A stretch of 64,000 bases of DNA from Streptomyces sp. SID13726 (GTDB lineage Bacteria; Actinomycetota; Actinomycetes; Streptomycetales; Streptomycetaceae), in contig NZ_JAAGLY010000002.1 in the NCBI RefSeq assembly GCF_010548375.1, positions 124,001 through 188,000 on the forward strand. The letters run 5' to 3'. A program made the position numbers and the translations under genes. Below, one piece after another: positions 1 to 7,656 of the stretch (positions within the stretch are counted from its first letter, which is position 1; every line of letters begins with the position of its first letter). A model generated the notes under the pieces. It did no database searches and was not told the DNA's origin. It saw only the letters and a list, made by a program, of their open reading frames with translations.

Positions 1-673
1 GGTCGGCCAGGGCGTACACGACGGCACAGGCGACGCCGAGCGCGAAGACCGAGCCGAGGATGATCACCAGCGGCAGGAGCAGGCTGCGGTACACCAGCAG
101 CAGGATGACCAGGACGACGGCGAGCGCGACGGCGAGGAGCAGTCCGTCGATGCCGGCGAAGGCGTCGGAGAGGTCGGCCTGGGTGGCGGCCGGTCCGGCG
201 AGGCGCACGGTGGTGCCGGGGACGCGCTCGGCGGCGGACCGTATCCGTTCGAGGGTGTCGGGGAGGGCGTCGCCGACGTCGGGGCGCAGCGGGACCACGC
301 CCTGGAGCGCCTCCCGGTCCTCGGAGGAAACAGCGGGCGAGATCTCGCCGGCGACTCCCGGGGTGCCGGCGAGGGAGCCGAGCACCCGGTCGGCGTCGGT
401 CTTCCGGTCGGCCACCGCGACTTCGGTCTTCCGGTCGACCACCGCGGCGCCGGTCCAGACGACGATCACGGGCAGGGTCTCGCTCTGCCGGAACTTCCTC
501 CGTTCCGCGACGACCGCGGTCGACTCGGCGCTGCGCGGCAGGAAGGCCGCCTGGTCGTTGGTCGCGACCTCGCCCAGCCGGCCGGCGAAGGGGCCGAGGA
601 CGCCCCCGGCCACGAGCCAGACGGCCAGCAGGAGCAGAGGGACGAGCGCACGGGTGCGTCGGGCGGGGGACAT
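1..673 (-). CDS. MMPL/RND-family membrane transporter (N-terminal part, cut by window edge)
   Basis: Proton-driven exporter of the MMPL (actinobacterial RND) family; the substrate is probably a lipid or drug but cannot be read from the sequence. The visible 224 residues begin MSPARRTRALVPLLLLAVWL (first membrane helix). A periplasmic domain follows with the typical NDQAAFLP stretch near residue 40, and a second helix starts near residue 190 (LLLAVALAVVLVILLLVYRS). Start ATG at 673 has GGAG 5 nt upstream. The rest lies left of base 1. It follows a MarR gene on the same strand, with a palindrome between them, so MarR control is likely. A tandem of near-identical VDRKTEVAVADRKT residues sits near residues 80-95. 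Confidence 0.85.
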   Translation of the reverse strand, partial: MSPARRTRALVPLLLLAVWLVAGGVLGPFAGRLGEVATNDQAAFLPRSAESTAVVAERRKFRQSETLPVIVVWTGAAVVDRKTEVAVADRKTDADRVLGSLAGTPGVAGEISPAVSSEDREALQGVVPLRPDVGDALPDTLERIRSAAERVPGTTVRLAGPAATQADLSDAFAGIDGLLLAVALAVVLVILLLVYRSLLLPLVIILGSVFALGVACAVVYALAD

Positions 674-700
674 CGGTCTCCAGGGTTCGATGACAGGTAC

Positions 701-729
701 CTCAATGAAAAACAATCTCAATCATTGAG
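701..729. promoter_or_regulatory. Candidate MarR operator in front of the MMPL gene
   Basis: Two overlapping inverted repeats lie between the MarR stop and the MMPL start. CTCAAT-C-ATTGAG is a 13-bp palindrome at 717-729. CTCAATGA (701-708) is also an inverted copy of TCATTGAG (722-729). The AT-rich block stands out from the GC-rich surroundings, as MarR-family sites usually do. Binding by the adjacent MarR protein is inferred. Confidence 0.6.
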
Positions 730-809
730 TTACATCGTGTCGGTGATCGTAGACGACGCCTGTTCTTCTCCCGGAGACCGGTCCGCGGATGCGCCCGCAG
801 GGGGCGGAT

Positions 810-1313
810 TCAGCCGCCGCCCGGCCGTACCGCGGAGAGTTCCTCGTTCAGCGCCTCCAGGAAGCGCACCACCACGGAGAGGTCCTGTTCGCCGAAGCGG
901 GAGCGGGCGGCCTCGGTCGCCTCGGCGAGCGGGCGGAAGTACGAGCGCGCGGCGGCCCGGGCGTCCGGTTCGTAGTGCAGGTGGACGACCCTGCGGTCCG
1001 CGCTCTCCCGGACCCGGCGGATGTGCCCCGCCCGCTCGAGCCGGTCCACGCACGCGGTCACCGCGCCCGAGGTGAGTCCCAGGTGCCGGCGCAGCCCGCC
1101 GGGTGTCATCGGCTCGTCGGCGTCCATGATCGCCGCGAGCGCCTGGATGTCGGTGGCGTGCAGACCGTGGTCACCTGCGAAACCCTGGACGAGACGGTTG
1201 ATCTCGCCGTTCATGCGGCGCAGTCGTACGGCGAAGGAGTACAGGTCGGTCGGTGCCTCGCCCGGTCCGGAGTCCCGGTGCGCGTCCTGTTCCCGCTCGT
1301 TCGCTGTGGCCAC
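810..1313 (-). CDS. MarR-family transcriptional regulator
   Basis: A 167-aa winged-helix repressor. The start is GTG at 1313 (MATANEREQDAHRD). A TATACG hexamer 8 nt upstream would fit a leaderless mRNA. The DNA-binding core is LRRHLGLTSGAVTACVDRLE followed by the wing RRVRESADRRVVHLHYE (about residues 77-113), the usual MarR pattern for recognition helix and DRR wing. The C-terminal helices provide dimerisation. It is upstream of and co-directional with the MMPL exporter, so it probably represses the exporter until a toxic ligand binds. An NAD(P)-binding protein is divergent from it. Confidence 0.88.
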   Translation of the reverse strand: MATANEREQDAHRDSGPGEAPTDLYSFAVRLRRMNGEINRLVQGFAGDHGLHATDIQALAAIMDADEPMTPGGLRRHLGLTSGAVTACVDRLERAGHIRRVRESADRRVVHLHYEPDARAAARSYFRPLAEATEAARSRFGEQDLSVVVRFLEALNEELSAVRPGGG

Positions 1314-1421
1314 GTGATCAGCGTATAGAAGGGCCGCGCCCTCGCGGGCCGGGGCCGCATCCGAAGAGCCCCCGGCGGTGGAAGTGATCACCAGGGGGCC
1401 GCCAGGAAGGACAGGGAAGCG

Positions 1422-2936
1422 ATGGACCACGACGACACGCGCGCGGGGCCGCGGTGCCTGGTGACCGGTGCCACCGGGTACATCGGCGGGCGCCTGGTGC
1501 CCGAACTGCTCGACGCGGGCCACCGGGTCCGGTGCCTGGCCCGCTCCCCCGAGCGGCTGCGCGACCACCCCTGGGCCGACCGAGCCGAGGTGGTCGGCGG
1601 TGACGTCACCGATGCCGCGTCGGTCGCCCGGGCCATGGAGGGGGTGGACGTGGCGTACCACCTGGTGCATGCGATGAGCTCGGGCAAGGACTTCGAGGAG
1701 ACCGACCGCAGGGCCGCCCGGATCTTCGGCGAGCAGGCCAGGGCCGCGGGCGTACGGCGGATCGTCCACCTCAGCGGGCTCACCCCGGCGGACGTGCCCG
1801 AGGCGGAGCTCTCCCCGCATCTGCGCTCGCGCGCCGAGGTGGCCCGTGTCCTGCTGGACTCCGGGGTGCCGACCACCGTCCTGCGGGCGGCCGTCGTCAT
1901 CGGCTCGGGCTCGGCCTCCTTCGAGATGCTGCGGTACCTGACCGAACGCCTGCCCGTGATGGTCGCCCCGAGCTGGGTGCACACCCGTGTCCAGCCGGTC
2001 GCGGTCCGCGATGTGCTCCGGGCCCTCGTCGGCAGCGCCGGGATGCCCCCGGACGTCAGCCGGGCCTTCGACGTCGGCGGCCCCGACGTCCTGACGTACC
2101 GCCAGATGATGACCGGGTACGCGGCGGTCGCCGAACTCCCGCGCCGGATCGTGCTTCCGGTGCCGGTGCTCACGCCGGGGCTCTCCAGCCACTGGGTGGG
2201 CCTGGTGACGCCGGTGCCCGCGTCGCTCGCCCGGCCGCTCACGGAGTCGCTGCGGCACGAGGTGGTCTGCCGCGAGGACGACATCGCCCGGCTGCTCCCC
2301 GGCCCGCCCTTCCGTCCGATCGGCTTCGAGGACGCCGTACGCCTCGCTCTCCAGCGGGTGCGGGAGGCGCGGGTCACGACCCGGTGGTCGTCGGCGTCGG
2401 TGCCGGGTGCGCCGAGCGACCCGCTGCCCACCGACCCGGACTGGGCCGGAGGCAGTCTCTACACCGACCACCGCGAGCTGCCGGTCGACGCCTCGCCCGA
2501 GGCGCTGTGGCGGGTCATCGAGGGCATCGGCGGGGAGAACGGCTGGTACTCCTTCCCGCTCGCCTGGGCGGTGCGTGGCTGGCTGGACCGGCTGGTCGGC
2601 GGGGTCGGGCTGCGCCGGGGGCGGCGGGACGCGGCGCGGCTGCGGGTCGGCGACTCGCTGGACTTCTGGCGGGTCGAGGAGATCGAGCCCGGCCGGCTGC
2701 TGCGGCTGCGGGCCGAGATGCGGCTGCCGGGTCTGGCCTGGCTGGAGATGGCGGCGGCCACGGACGAGGACGGCCGCACCCGCTACCGGCAGCGCGCCCT
2801 GTTCCATCCGCGCGGTCTGCTCGGCCAGGCGTACTGGTGGGGCGTCTCTCCGTTCCACGCGGTCGTGTTCGGCGGCATGGCCCGCAACATCGCCAAGGCC
2901 GCGGCGAGTACGCCGGTCCCCGCGCCGGTTCCCTGA
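1422..2936 (+). CDS. SDR-type NAD(P)-binding oxidoreductase with C-terminal DUF2867/SRPBCC-like domain
   Basis: A 504-aa two-domain protein. Residues 12-300 form an atypical short-chain dehydrogenase fold: the dinucleotide motif GATGYIGG is at residues 16-23 and YHLVHAM near residue 85. Residues 335-500 (YTDHRELPVDASPEALWRVI onward) match the lipid-binding-like DUF2867 domain seen after SDR domains in YbjT-like proteins. GGAAGG lies 15 nt upstream. The gene runs into a photolyase 78 bp downstream, followed by LitR-like and ECF genes. In Streptomyces light-induced loci an oxidoreductase accompanies litR/litS, so a light-responsive role is plausible. The substrate is unknown. Confidence 0.8.
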   Translation: MDHDDTRAGPRCLVTGATGYIGGRLVPELLDAGHRVRCLARSPERLRDHPWADRAEVVGGDVTDAASVARAMEGVDVAYHLVHAMSSGKDFEETDRRAARIFGEQARAAGVRRIVHLSGLTPADVPEAELSPHLRSRAEVARVLLDSGVPTTVLRAAVVIGSGSASFEMLRYLTERLPVMVAPSWVHTRVQPVAVRDVLRALVGSAGMPPDVSRAFDVGGPDVLTYRQMMTGYAAVAELPRRIVLPVPVLTPGLSSHWVGLVTPVPASLARPLTESLRHEVVCREDDIARLLPGPPFRPIGFEDAVRLALQRVREARVTTRWSSASVPGAPSDPLPTDPDWAGGSLYTDHRELPVDASPEALWRVIEGIGGENGWYSFPLAWAVRGWLDRLVGGVGLRRGRRDAARLRVGDSLDFWRVEEIEPGRLLRLRAEMRLPGLAWLEMAAATDEDGRTRYRQRALFHPRGLLGQAYWWGVSPFHAVVFGGMARNIAKAAASTPVPAPVP

Positions 2937-3014
2937 CCTTCCAATCCGTCGGTCCCCTGCCCTTCCCGTTCACCGGTTCCCGAACCCCCGACCCCCTCCA
3001 CGGAGTTACGCGCC

Positions 3015-4388
3015 ATGAGCATCTCGGTCGTCCTGTTCACCAGCGACCTGCGTCTGCACGACCATCCGCCGCTCAGGGCGGCCCTGGACGGCACCGAGCA
3101 GGTGGTGCCGCTGTTCGTGCGGGACCGGGCCGTGGCCGCCGCCGGGTTCGCGGTGCCCAACCGGCTGGCGTTCCTCGCCGACTGTCTGCGCGACCTGGAC
3201 GCCGGTCTGCGCGAGCGGGGCGGCCGGCTGGTCGTGCGCTCCGGCGACCTGGTCGACGAGGTGTGCAAGGTCGCCGTGGAGGCGGACGCCGACGAGGTGC
3301 ACATGGCGTCCGACGTCAGCGCCCACGCGCACCGGCGGGAGGAGCGGCTGCGCCGGGCCCTGGAGACGGCGGGCGTACGGCTGCACGTGCACGACACGGT
3401 GACCACGGCCGTCGCGCCCGGCGTGGTGGTCCCGGCGTCCTCGGACCACTTCGCCGTCTTCACGCCCTACTTCCGGCACTGGTCGCAGGAGCGGCTGCGG
3501 GAGCCGCTCCCGGCACCGAGGAGCGTGCGGGTCCCGGACGGCGTGGGCTCCGAACCCCTGCCCTCCCGTGACGAGTCGAAGGGGCTGTCGGAGGGACTCG
3601 CCGCGGGTGGCGAGACGGAGGGCCGCAAGCGGCTCACCGCCTGGCTGCGGACGGGTGTGGCCGCGTACGAGGACCGCCACGACGACCTGGCCGGCGACGC
3701 GACCTCCCGGCTCTCCCCGCACCTGCACTTCGGCACCCTCTCCCCCGTCGAACTCGTCCACCGGGCGCGCCGGGCCGGTGGTCCGGGCGCCGAGGCCTTC
3801 GTACGGCAGCTCGCCTGGCGCGACTTCCACCGGCAGGTCCTCGCGGCCCGTCCCGCAGCGGCCGGGGCCGACTACCGCACCCAGCACGACTGTTGGCGGT
3901 CCGGGCAGGCCGCCCGTGCCGACGTCGAGGCGTGGAAGGAGGGCCGCACCGGCTATCCGATCGTGGACGCGGCGATGCGCCAACTGCGCCACGAGGGCTG
4001 GATGCACAACCGCGGCCGGCTGCTGACCGCGAGCTTCCTCGCCAAGACGCTGTACGTGGACTGGCGCGTCGGTGCCCGGCACTTCCTGGACCTGCTGGTC
4101 GACGGGGACGTGGCCAACAACCAGCTCAACTGGCAGTGGATGGCGGGCACCGGCACCGATACCCGGCCCAACCGGGTGCTCAACCCGGTCACCCAGGCCA
4201 AGCGGTACGACCCCGAGGGCGTCTACGTCCGCCGCTGGGTGCCCGAACTGGCCGAGTTGGAGGGGTCCGCGGTGCACGAGCCGTGGAAACTGCGGGGGTT
4301 GGACCGCGCCGCGTTCGACTACCCGGACCCGATCGTCGAACTGTCCGACGGGCTGGCCCGGTTCAAGCGGGCCCGTGGGCGGGAGTGA
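3015..4388 (+). CDS. phr: Deoxyribodipyrimidine photolyase (class I cryptochrome/photolyase family)
   Basis: Light-driven repair enzyme that splits cyclobutane pyrimidine dimers using FAD and an antenna chromophore. At 457 aa it has family-typical length. The N-terminal Rossmann antenna domain begins SISVVLFTSDLRLHDHPPL. The C-terminal FAD domain carries RLSPHLHFGTLSP, FVRQLAWRDFHRQVL, MHNRGRLLTASFLAKTL, and the signature DGDVANNQLNWQWMAGTGTD with DTRPNRVLNP. The ATG is preceded by CGGAGTTACGCGCC. It overlaps the convergent LitR-like gene by 26 bp at its 3' end. Its position next to a B12 photoreceptor-type regulator and an ECF sigma factor suggests light induction. Confidence 0.95.
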   Translation: MSISVVLFTSDLRLHDHPPLRAALDGTEQVVPLFVRDRAVAAAGFAVPNRLAFLADCLRDLDAGLRERGGRLVVRSGDLVDEVCKVAVEADADEVHMASDVSAHAHRREERLRRALETAGVRLHVHDTVTTAVAPGVVVPASSDHFAVFTPYFRHWSQERLREPLPAPRSVRVPDGVGSEPLPSRDESKGLSEGLAAGGETEGRKRLTAWLRTGVAAYEDRHDDLAGDATSRLSPHLHFGTLSPVELVHRARRAGGPGAEAFVRQLAWRDFHRQVLAARPAAAGADYRTQHDCWRSGQAARADVEAWKEGRTGYPIVDAAMRQLRHEGWMHNRGRLLTASFLAKTLYVDWRVGARHFLDLLVDGDVANNQLNWQWMAGTGTDTRPNRVLNPVTQAKRYDPEGVYVRRWVPELAELEGSAVHEPWKLRGLDRAAFDYPDPIVELSDGLARFKRARGRE

Positions 4389-5406
4389 CCGGCGGCTCGG
4401 CCGCGTAGAGACCGGCCAGCGTGTCCAGGGCGTCCTCGAAAGCGGTCGGCCGCAGCATCCCGTGTCCGGAGCGGCCGAGCCAGCCGGGGCCGCCCAGCAT
4501 CACCAGGGGCCGTCTGCGTGCGCCCTTGACTCCCCACTGGGCGCCGGCGACGTGCCGGGCCAGGGGCAGGCTCGCCGTGGAGCGGGCCTGTGCCCACAGG
4601 ACGACTGCCGCCGGGCCGGTCCTCTCGACCGCGGCGGTCAGCGCCTCCGCGGGGACGGCGGACCCGAACATCCGGGTGGGCAGGCGCAGTTCGCTCAGTC
4701 CGGCGTTGAGTGCCTCCAGCGCCAGGGTGTGCTGCTCACCGGGGACACAGGCCAGCACCACGGGGCCGGGGCCGAGGGCGTCGCCGTGCCGGGCCGGTGG
4801 CAGGGTGCGGCGGCGCAGCGCGGTGGACATGTGCCAGGACAGCAGGTGCTCGACCTCGACGTAACGGTCCCCCGACGAGGCCCACTTGCGGCCGACCGCG
4901 TGCAGCGTGGGCACCATCACCTCCTGCCAGGCGACGGCGAGGCCGTGGGTGTCGACCGCCGCGGTCAGCTGCTCCTCCACGGCGGGCGCGTCGAGCCGTA
5001 CGGCGGCCCGGGCGAGGCCCCGGCACTCCTGGCGCACATCGCCGAGGGGCAGGGTGCCGGCTGCCCTCGACCGTGCGCGGGGTGTCGCCGACGGGAGAGG
5101 GTCACCGCCCTGCTCCGGGGACGCTCGCCCCTTCGCCGCACGCGCCGCCTCGGCGGGCGGGACTCCGGCAGAGGTCAGCCGGCACATCGCCTCCAGTACG
5201 GCGATGTCCCGGGGCGTCCAGCGGCGGTGGCGGCCGTCGGCGCGGACGGCGGGGCCGATGCCGTAGCGGCGGTCCCAGGAGCGCAGGGTGGTGGGCGAGA
5301 CCCCTAGCCGGCGGGCCAGCGCACCGGTGGTGAGGCCCGTCGCGGGGTCCTGGGAGACCTGTTCCGGCCGGGTCCGCGTCCCCTCGCCGTCCGGTTCGTC
5401 GGACAT
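4363..5406 (-). CDS. litR: LitR/CarH-type MerR regulator with B12-binding domain
   Basis: A 347-aa regulator. Residues 25-90 are a MerR helix-turn-helix (TGALARRLGVSPTTLRSWDR); about 120-200 form the helical B12 cap and 210-330 the Rossmann B12-binding fold. W175 and E186-H187 correspond to the W-x9-EH light-sensing motif of CarH, here with one extra residue (W-x10-EH). E224-Q-H226 matches the E-x-H motif whose His ligates cobalt. In this family adenosylcobalamin makes the dark-state repressor and light breaks it. TATAGT ends 6 nt before the ATG, implying a leaderless transcript. An ECF sigma gene is divergent from it. Assignment to litR is by motif and synteny. Confidence 0.85.
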   Translation of the reverse strand: MSDEPDGEGTRTRPEQVSQDPATGLTTGALARRLGVSPTTLRSWDRRYGIGPAVRADGRHRRWTPRDIAVLEAMCRLTSAGVPPAEAARAAKGRASPEQGGDPLPSATPRARSRAAGTLPLGDVRQECRGLARAAVRLDAPAVEEQLTAAVDTHGLAVAWQEVMVPTLHAVGRKWASSGDRYVEVEHLLSWHMSTALRRRTLPPARHGDALGPGPVVLACVPGEQHTLALEALNAGLSELRLPTRMFGSAVPAEALTAAVERTGPAAVVLWAQARSTASLPLARHVAGAQWGVKGARRRPLVMLGGPGWLGRSGHGMLRPTAFEDALDTLAGLYAAEPPVTPAHGPA

Positions 5407-5412
5407 GGGTCG

Positions 5413-5443
5413 ACTATACGACGCACAACCGATGCGAGTTGTG
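5413..5443. promoter_or_regulatory. litR promoter and candidate LitR operator
   Basis: On the minus strand a TATAGT -10 hexamer occupies 5413-5418, only 6 nt from the litR ATG. Just upstream, CACAAC (5424-5429) and GTTGTG (5438-5443) form an inverted repeat with an 8-bp spacer, covering the -10 to -35 interval. This is where a MerR-type autoregulator would bind in the divergent litR/sigma-factor region. The binding claim is an inference. Confidence 0.55.
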
Positions 5444-5543
5444 GCCGCCGATCCCGGCCTCGGACGATGACCGCAGGTCACATGCTCCGGCCCACGCGTC
5501 CCCCGGCGCCCGCCGGAGTCGTCCAGTGCGAGGAGCCACCGCC

Positions 5544-6167
5544 ATGAACGCGCAGTCGAGCACCCTCCCGGCCGGGCCCCCGGGCGCGGCGGCCGAGGCG
5601 TCCGGGTGGACCGTACCCGACGAGGAGCTGGCCCTCGGCCTGGTGGCGGGCGACGAGGAGTGCCTGGCCGTCGCGTACCACCGCTGGTCACCCCTGGTGC
5701 ACACGCTGGCCAGGCGCTCCCTGGGCGACGCGAAGGAGGCCGAGGACGTCACCCAGCAGGTGTTCATCGGCGTGTGGCGCGGACGACGGGGTTACCGGCC
5801 CGAACGCGGCACGCTCGCCGGGTGGATCGTGGGCATCACCCGGCGCAAGATCGCCGACGCCCTGCTCGCCCGCACGCGCCGGTTCGAGCTGGTCGTCTCG
5901 GCGGGCTCCCGTCTCGTGCTCGGCGACCGCACCGGGGACCGGACCGAGCAGGCACTGGACCGCGTGGTGGTCCGCGCCGCACTCGCCGAACTCCCGTCGG
6001 CCCAGCAGCGGGTGCTCCGCCTCACGTTCTACGAGGATCTGAGCCAGACCCAGATCGCCGAGCGCACGGGGTGGCCGCTGGGCACGGTCAAGAGCCACGC
6101 GCGGCGCGGGCTGTACCGGCTGCGGCGTGGGCTCGAATTCGCTTTCGACGCAGAAACGGTGCGATGA
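5544..6167 (+). CDS. ECF RNA polymerase sigma factor (LitS-like by position)
   Basis: A 207-aa extracytoplasmic-function sigma factor. Region 2 (about residues 25-95) has EAEDVTQQVFIGVWRGR and the WIVGITRRKIADALL segment. Region 4 (about 140-195) has LPSAQQRVLRLTFYEDLSQ then QIAERTGWPLGTVKSHARRG, the -35-recognising helix-turn-helix. The ATG at 5544 is chosen because GAGGAG lies 9 nt upstream and the sigma fold starts soon after; a start at 5439 would add 35 unrelated residues. It is divergent from the LitR-like gene, as litS is in light-induced carotenogenesis loci. No carotenoid genes are present here, so its targets may be the photolyase/SDR pair or genes outside the window. Confidence 0.85.
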   Translation: MNAQSSTLPAGPPGAAAEASGWTVPDEELALGLVAGDEECLAVAYHRWSPLVHTLARRSLGDAKEAEDVTQQVFIGVWRGRRGYRPERGTLAGWIVGITRRKIADALLARTRRFELVVSAGSRLVLGDRTGDRTEQALDRVVVRAALAELPSAQQRVLRLTFYEDLSQTQIAERTGWPLGTVKSHARRGLYRLRRGLEFAFDAETVR

Positions 6168-6322
6168 CCGTCCGGGACTTCGCCGCACGGACACGCTCTC
6201 CCCAGGACGATCCCAGGGATCTCTACACATACAGGAGGATCAGGCGCAGAATGTATGCAGGCGGCGCTTACCGCACAACCGCATCAGACGCGGTCAGGCC
6301 TGCGAGTCAAAGGAGACGAGTC

Positions 6323-6763
6323 ATGGCCAACGTCTCGCCCACCAGAGGTGACATCACCAGTCACCCTGATGCTTCAGAAATGCGGGAACGCTACGCCCGC
6401 ATGCTCGGCGGTCGCGATGTGGCACTCGTGGACGGACCGGTGTTCCTCCTCGGTCTGTACTGCGCGGTGTCCCCGTGGATACTCCACTACACGACGAGCC
6501 AGCCCGCCCTCGTGACCCACAACCTCATCGTGGGGATCGCGATCGGTCTGCTGGCCCTCGGATTCACCCGGGCTCCCGAGCGCATGTACGGCCTCAGCTG
6601 GGCCTTCTGCGCGGTAGGTGTCTGGATGATCATCGCGCCCTGGATCGTCGGCGACAGTCCCGACGCCGGTGTCGCGCTGAACAACATCATCATTGGCGCC
6701 CTCGCGGTGATCCTGGGGCTGATGTGCGCGGGCACGGCGGCGAAGAGCGCCCCCAAGCCGTAG
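6323..6763 (+). CDS. SPW-repeat membrane protein
   Basis: A 146-aa integral membrane protein with four predicted helices. It contains the two family-defining motifs SPWILHY (near residue 52) and APWIVGD (near residue 108), each at the end of a helix. A soluble 30-residue N-terminus precedes them. The ATG at 6323 follows AAAGGAGAC. The role of SPW proteins is unknown. It is 155 bp downstream of the ECF sigma gene and may belong to its regulon. A strong hairpin follows 22 bp after the stop. Confidence 0.85.
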   Translation: MANVSPTRGDITSHPDASEMRERYARMLGGRDVALVDGPVFLLGLYCAVSPWILHYTTSQPALVTHNLIVGIAIGLLALGFTRAPERMYGLSWAFCAVGVWMIIAPWIVGDSPDAGVALNNIIIGALAVILGLMCAGTAAKSAPKP

Positions 6764-6785
6764 GAAGTTCCCTCGACACGAAAGA

Positions 6786-6824
6786 CGTGAGGGCCGGTCC
6801 ACGCCCCGTGGACCGGCCCTCACG
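6786..6824. terminator. Bidirectional terminator hairpin
   Basis: A perfect 17-bp inverted repeat (6786-6802 against 6808-6824, left arm starting CGTGAGGGCC) with a 5-nt loop lies between the convergent SPW and ArsR-SRPBCC genes. It is long and GC-rich without a clear U-tract, as is usual in Streptomyces. Confidence 0.85.
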
Positions 6825-6829
6825 CACGC

Positions 6830-7597
6830 TCAGGCGCCCGGCATCAGCCAGGGCTCCTGCGGCAGCGGACTGCCGGTCTCCAGTACGGACTTGAGGTTGG
6901 ACAGCACCGCAGGCCAGCCGCCCGAGACGTCGGCGAGCTCGCCCTCGTCGGCGAGGTCCTCGTGGGTCACGGTGAGGCGCACGATCTCGCCGTGCGGCCG
7001 GATGTCGAAGGTGACCCGGGAGTGCCGGTCCTCTCGGCCCTCGTCCTCGGGCGCGGCCCAGGTGGTGACGAGCCGGCTCGGGCGTTCGCTCTCGACGACG
7101 GTGCCGACCACGTCGGCGACGCCCGACCCGTCGGTGCGGACATGCTCCCAGCGGGAGCCCGTCCGCCAGTCGGAGACGTTGCTGTGGCCCCAGTAGGCGG
7201 CGGTCAGGTCGGCGTCGGTGAGGGCGTCCCAGACCTTCTCGGGCGTGCTGTGGATGTAGGTGACGTACACGAAGGTGGGCTTGTCGGTCATGGCTTCCTC
7301 GGCTCGTCGCTTCACGGCACCGAGCGCGCTCAGGCGCGGGCGCTCGAACTTGTCGATCCACCGCTCCTGGATCTCGTGGAGCGGGACCGGATTGAGGTAG
7401 TGCAGCTTCTCCCGCCCCCGCCGCACCGTCGCGACCAGGTTGGCGGCCTCCAGGACGGCGAGGTGCTGGGTCACCGACTGGCGCGCCATGTCGATGTGCT
7501 CGCACAGCTCCCCGAGCGTCCGGCCGTTGTCCTCGTGCAGCAGGTCGAGCAACCGTCTGCGGGTCTCGTCGGCCAGCGCCTTGAAGACCTTGTCCAT
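6830..7597 (-). CDS. ArsR-family regulator fused to an SRPBCC (AHSA1) domain
   Basis: A 255-aa fusion. Residues 1-90 are an ArsR winged helix (FKALADETRRRLLDLL; ELCEHIDMARQSVTQHLAVL). Residues 100-255 are an AHSA1/START-like hydrophobic-ligand fold (YVTYIHSTPEKVWDALTDAD onward). The SRPBCC part may sense a ligand or act as a small enzyme-like domain. The start ATG at 7597 is the first in-frame Met matching the HTH. A promoter with an embedded palindrome lies directly upstream, indicating autorepression. The gene converges on the SPW gene, with a terminator between them. Confidence 0.88.
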   Translation of the reverse strand: MDKVFKALADETRRRLLDLLHEDNGRTLGELCEHIDMARQSVTQHLAVLEAANLVATVRRGREKLHYLNPVPLHEIQERWIDKFERPRLSALGAVKRRAEEAMTDKPTFVYVTYIHSTPEKVWDALTDADLTAAYWGHSNVSDWRTGSRWEHVRTDGSGVADVVGTVVESERPSRLVTTWAAPEDEGREDRHSRVTFDIRPHGEIVRLTVTHEDLADEGELADVSGGWPAVLSNLKSVLETGSPLPQEPWLMPGA

Positions 7598-7628
7598 CCC
7601 GGAGTCGTCCTCTGATCGCACACTCAAC

Positions 7629-7656
7629 GTTATGCAGGCAATCACCTGCATGTCAA
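7629..7656 (-). promoter_or_regulatory. Promoter with overlapping operator of the ArsR-SRPBCC gene
   Basis: Reading on the minus strand, TTGACA (7651-7656) and CATAAC (7629-7634) form a sigma-70-like promoter with a 16-bp spacer. The spacer is mostly filled by ATGCAGG/CCTGCAT, a perfect inverted repeat (7632-7638 and 7645-7651). A repressor bound there would block RNA polymerase. The -35 box overlaps the stop codon of the upstream kinase gene. Confidence 0.7.

Noticed and set aside
810..2858. Very long minus-strand frame over the SDR gene
   Set aside because: Its first part is antisense of the SDR gene. Only the last 167 codons (from GTG 1313) show a real MarR protein.
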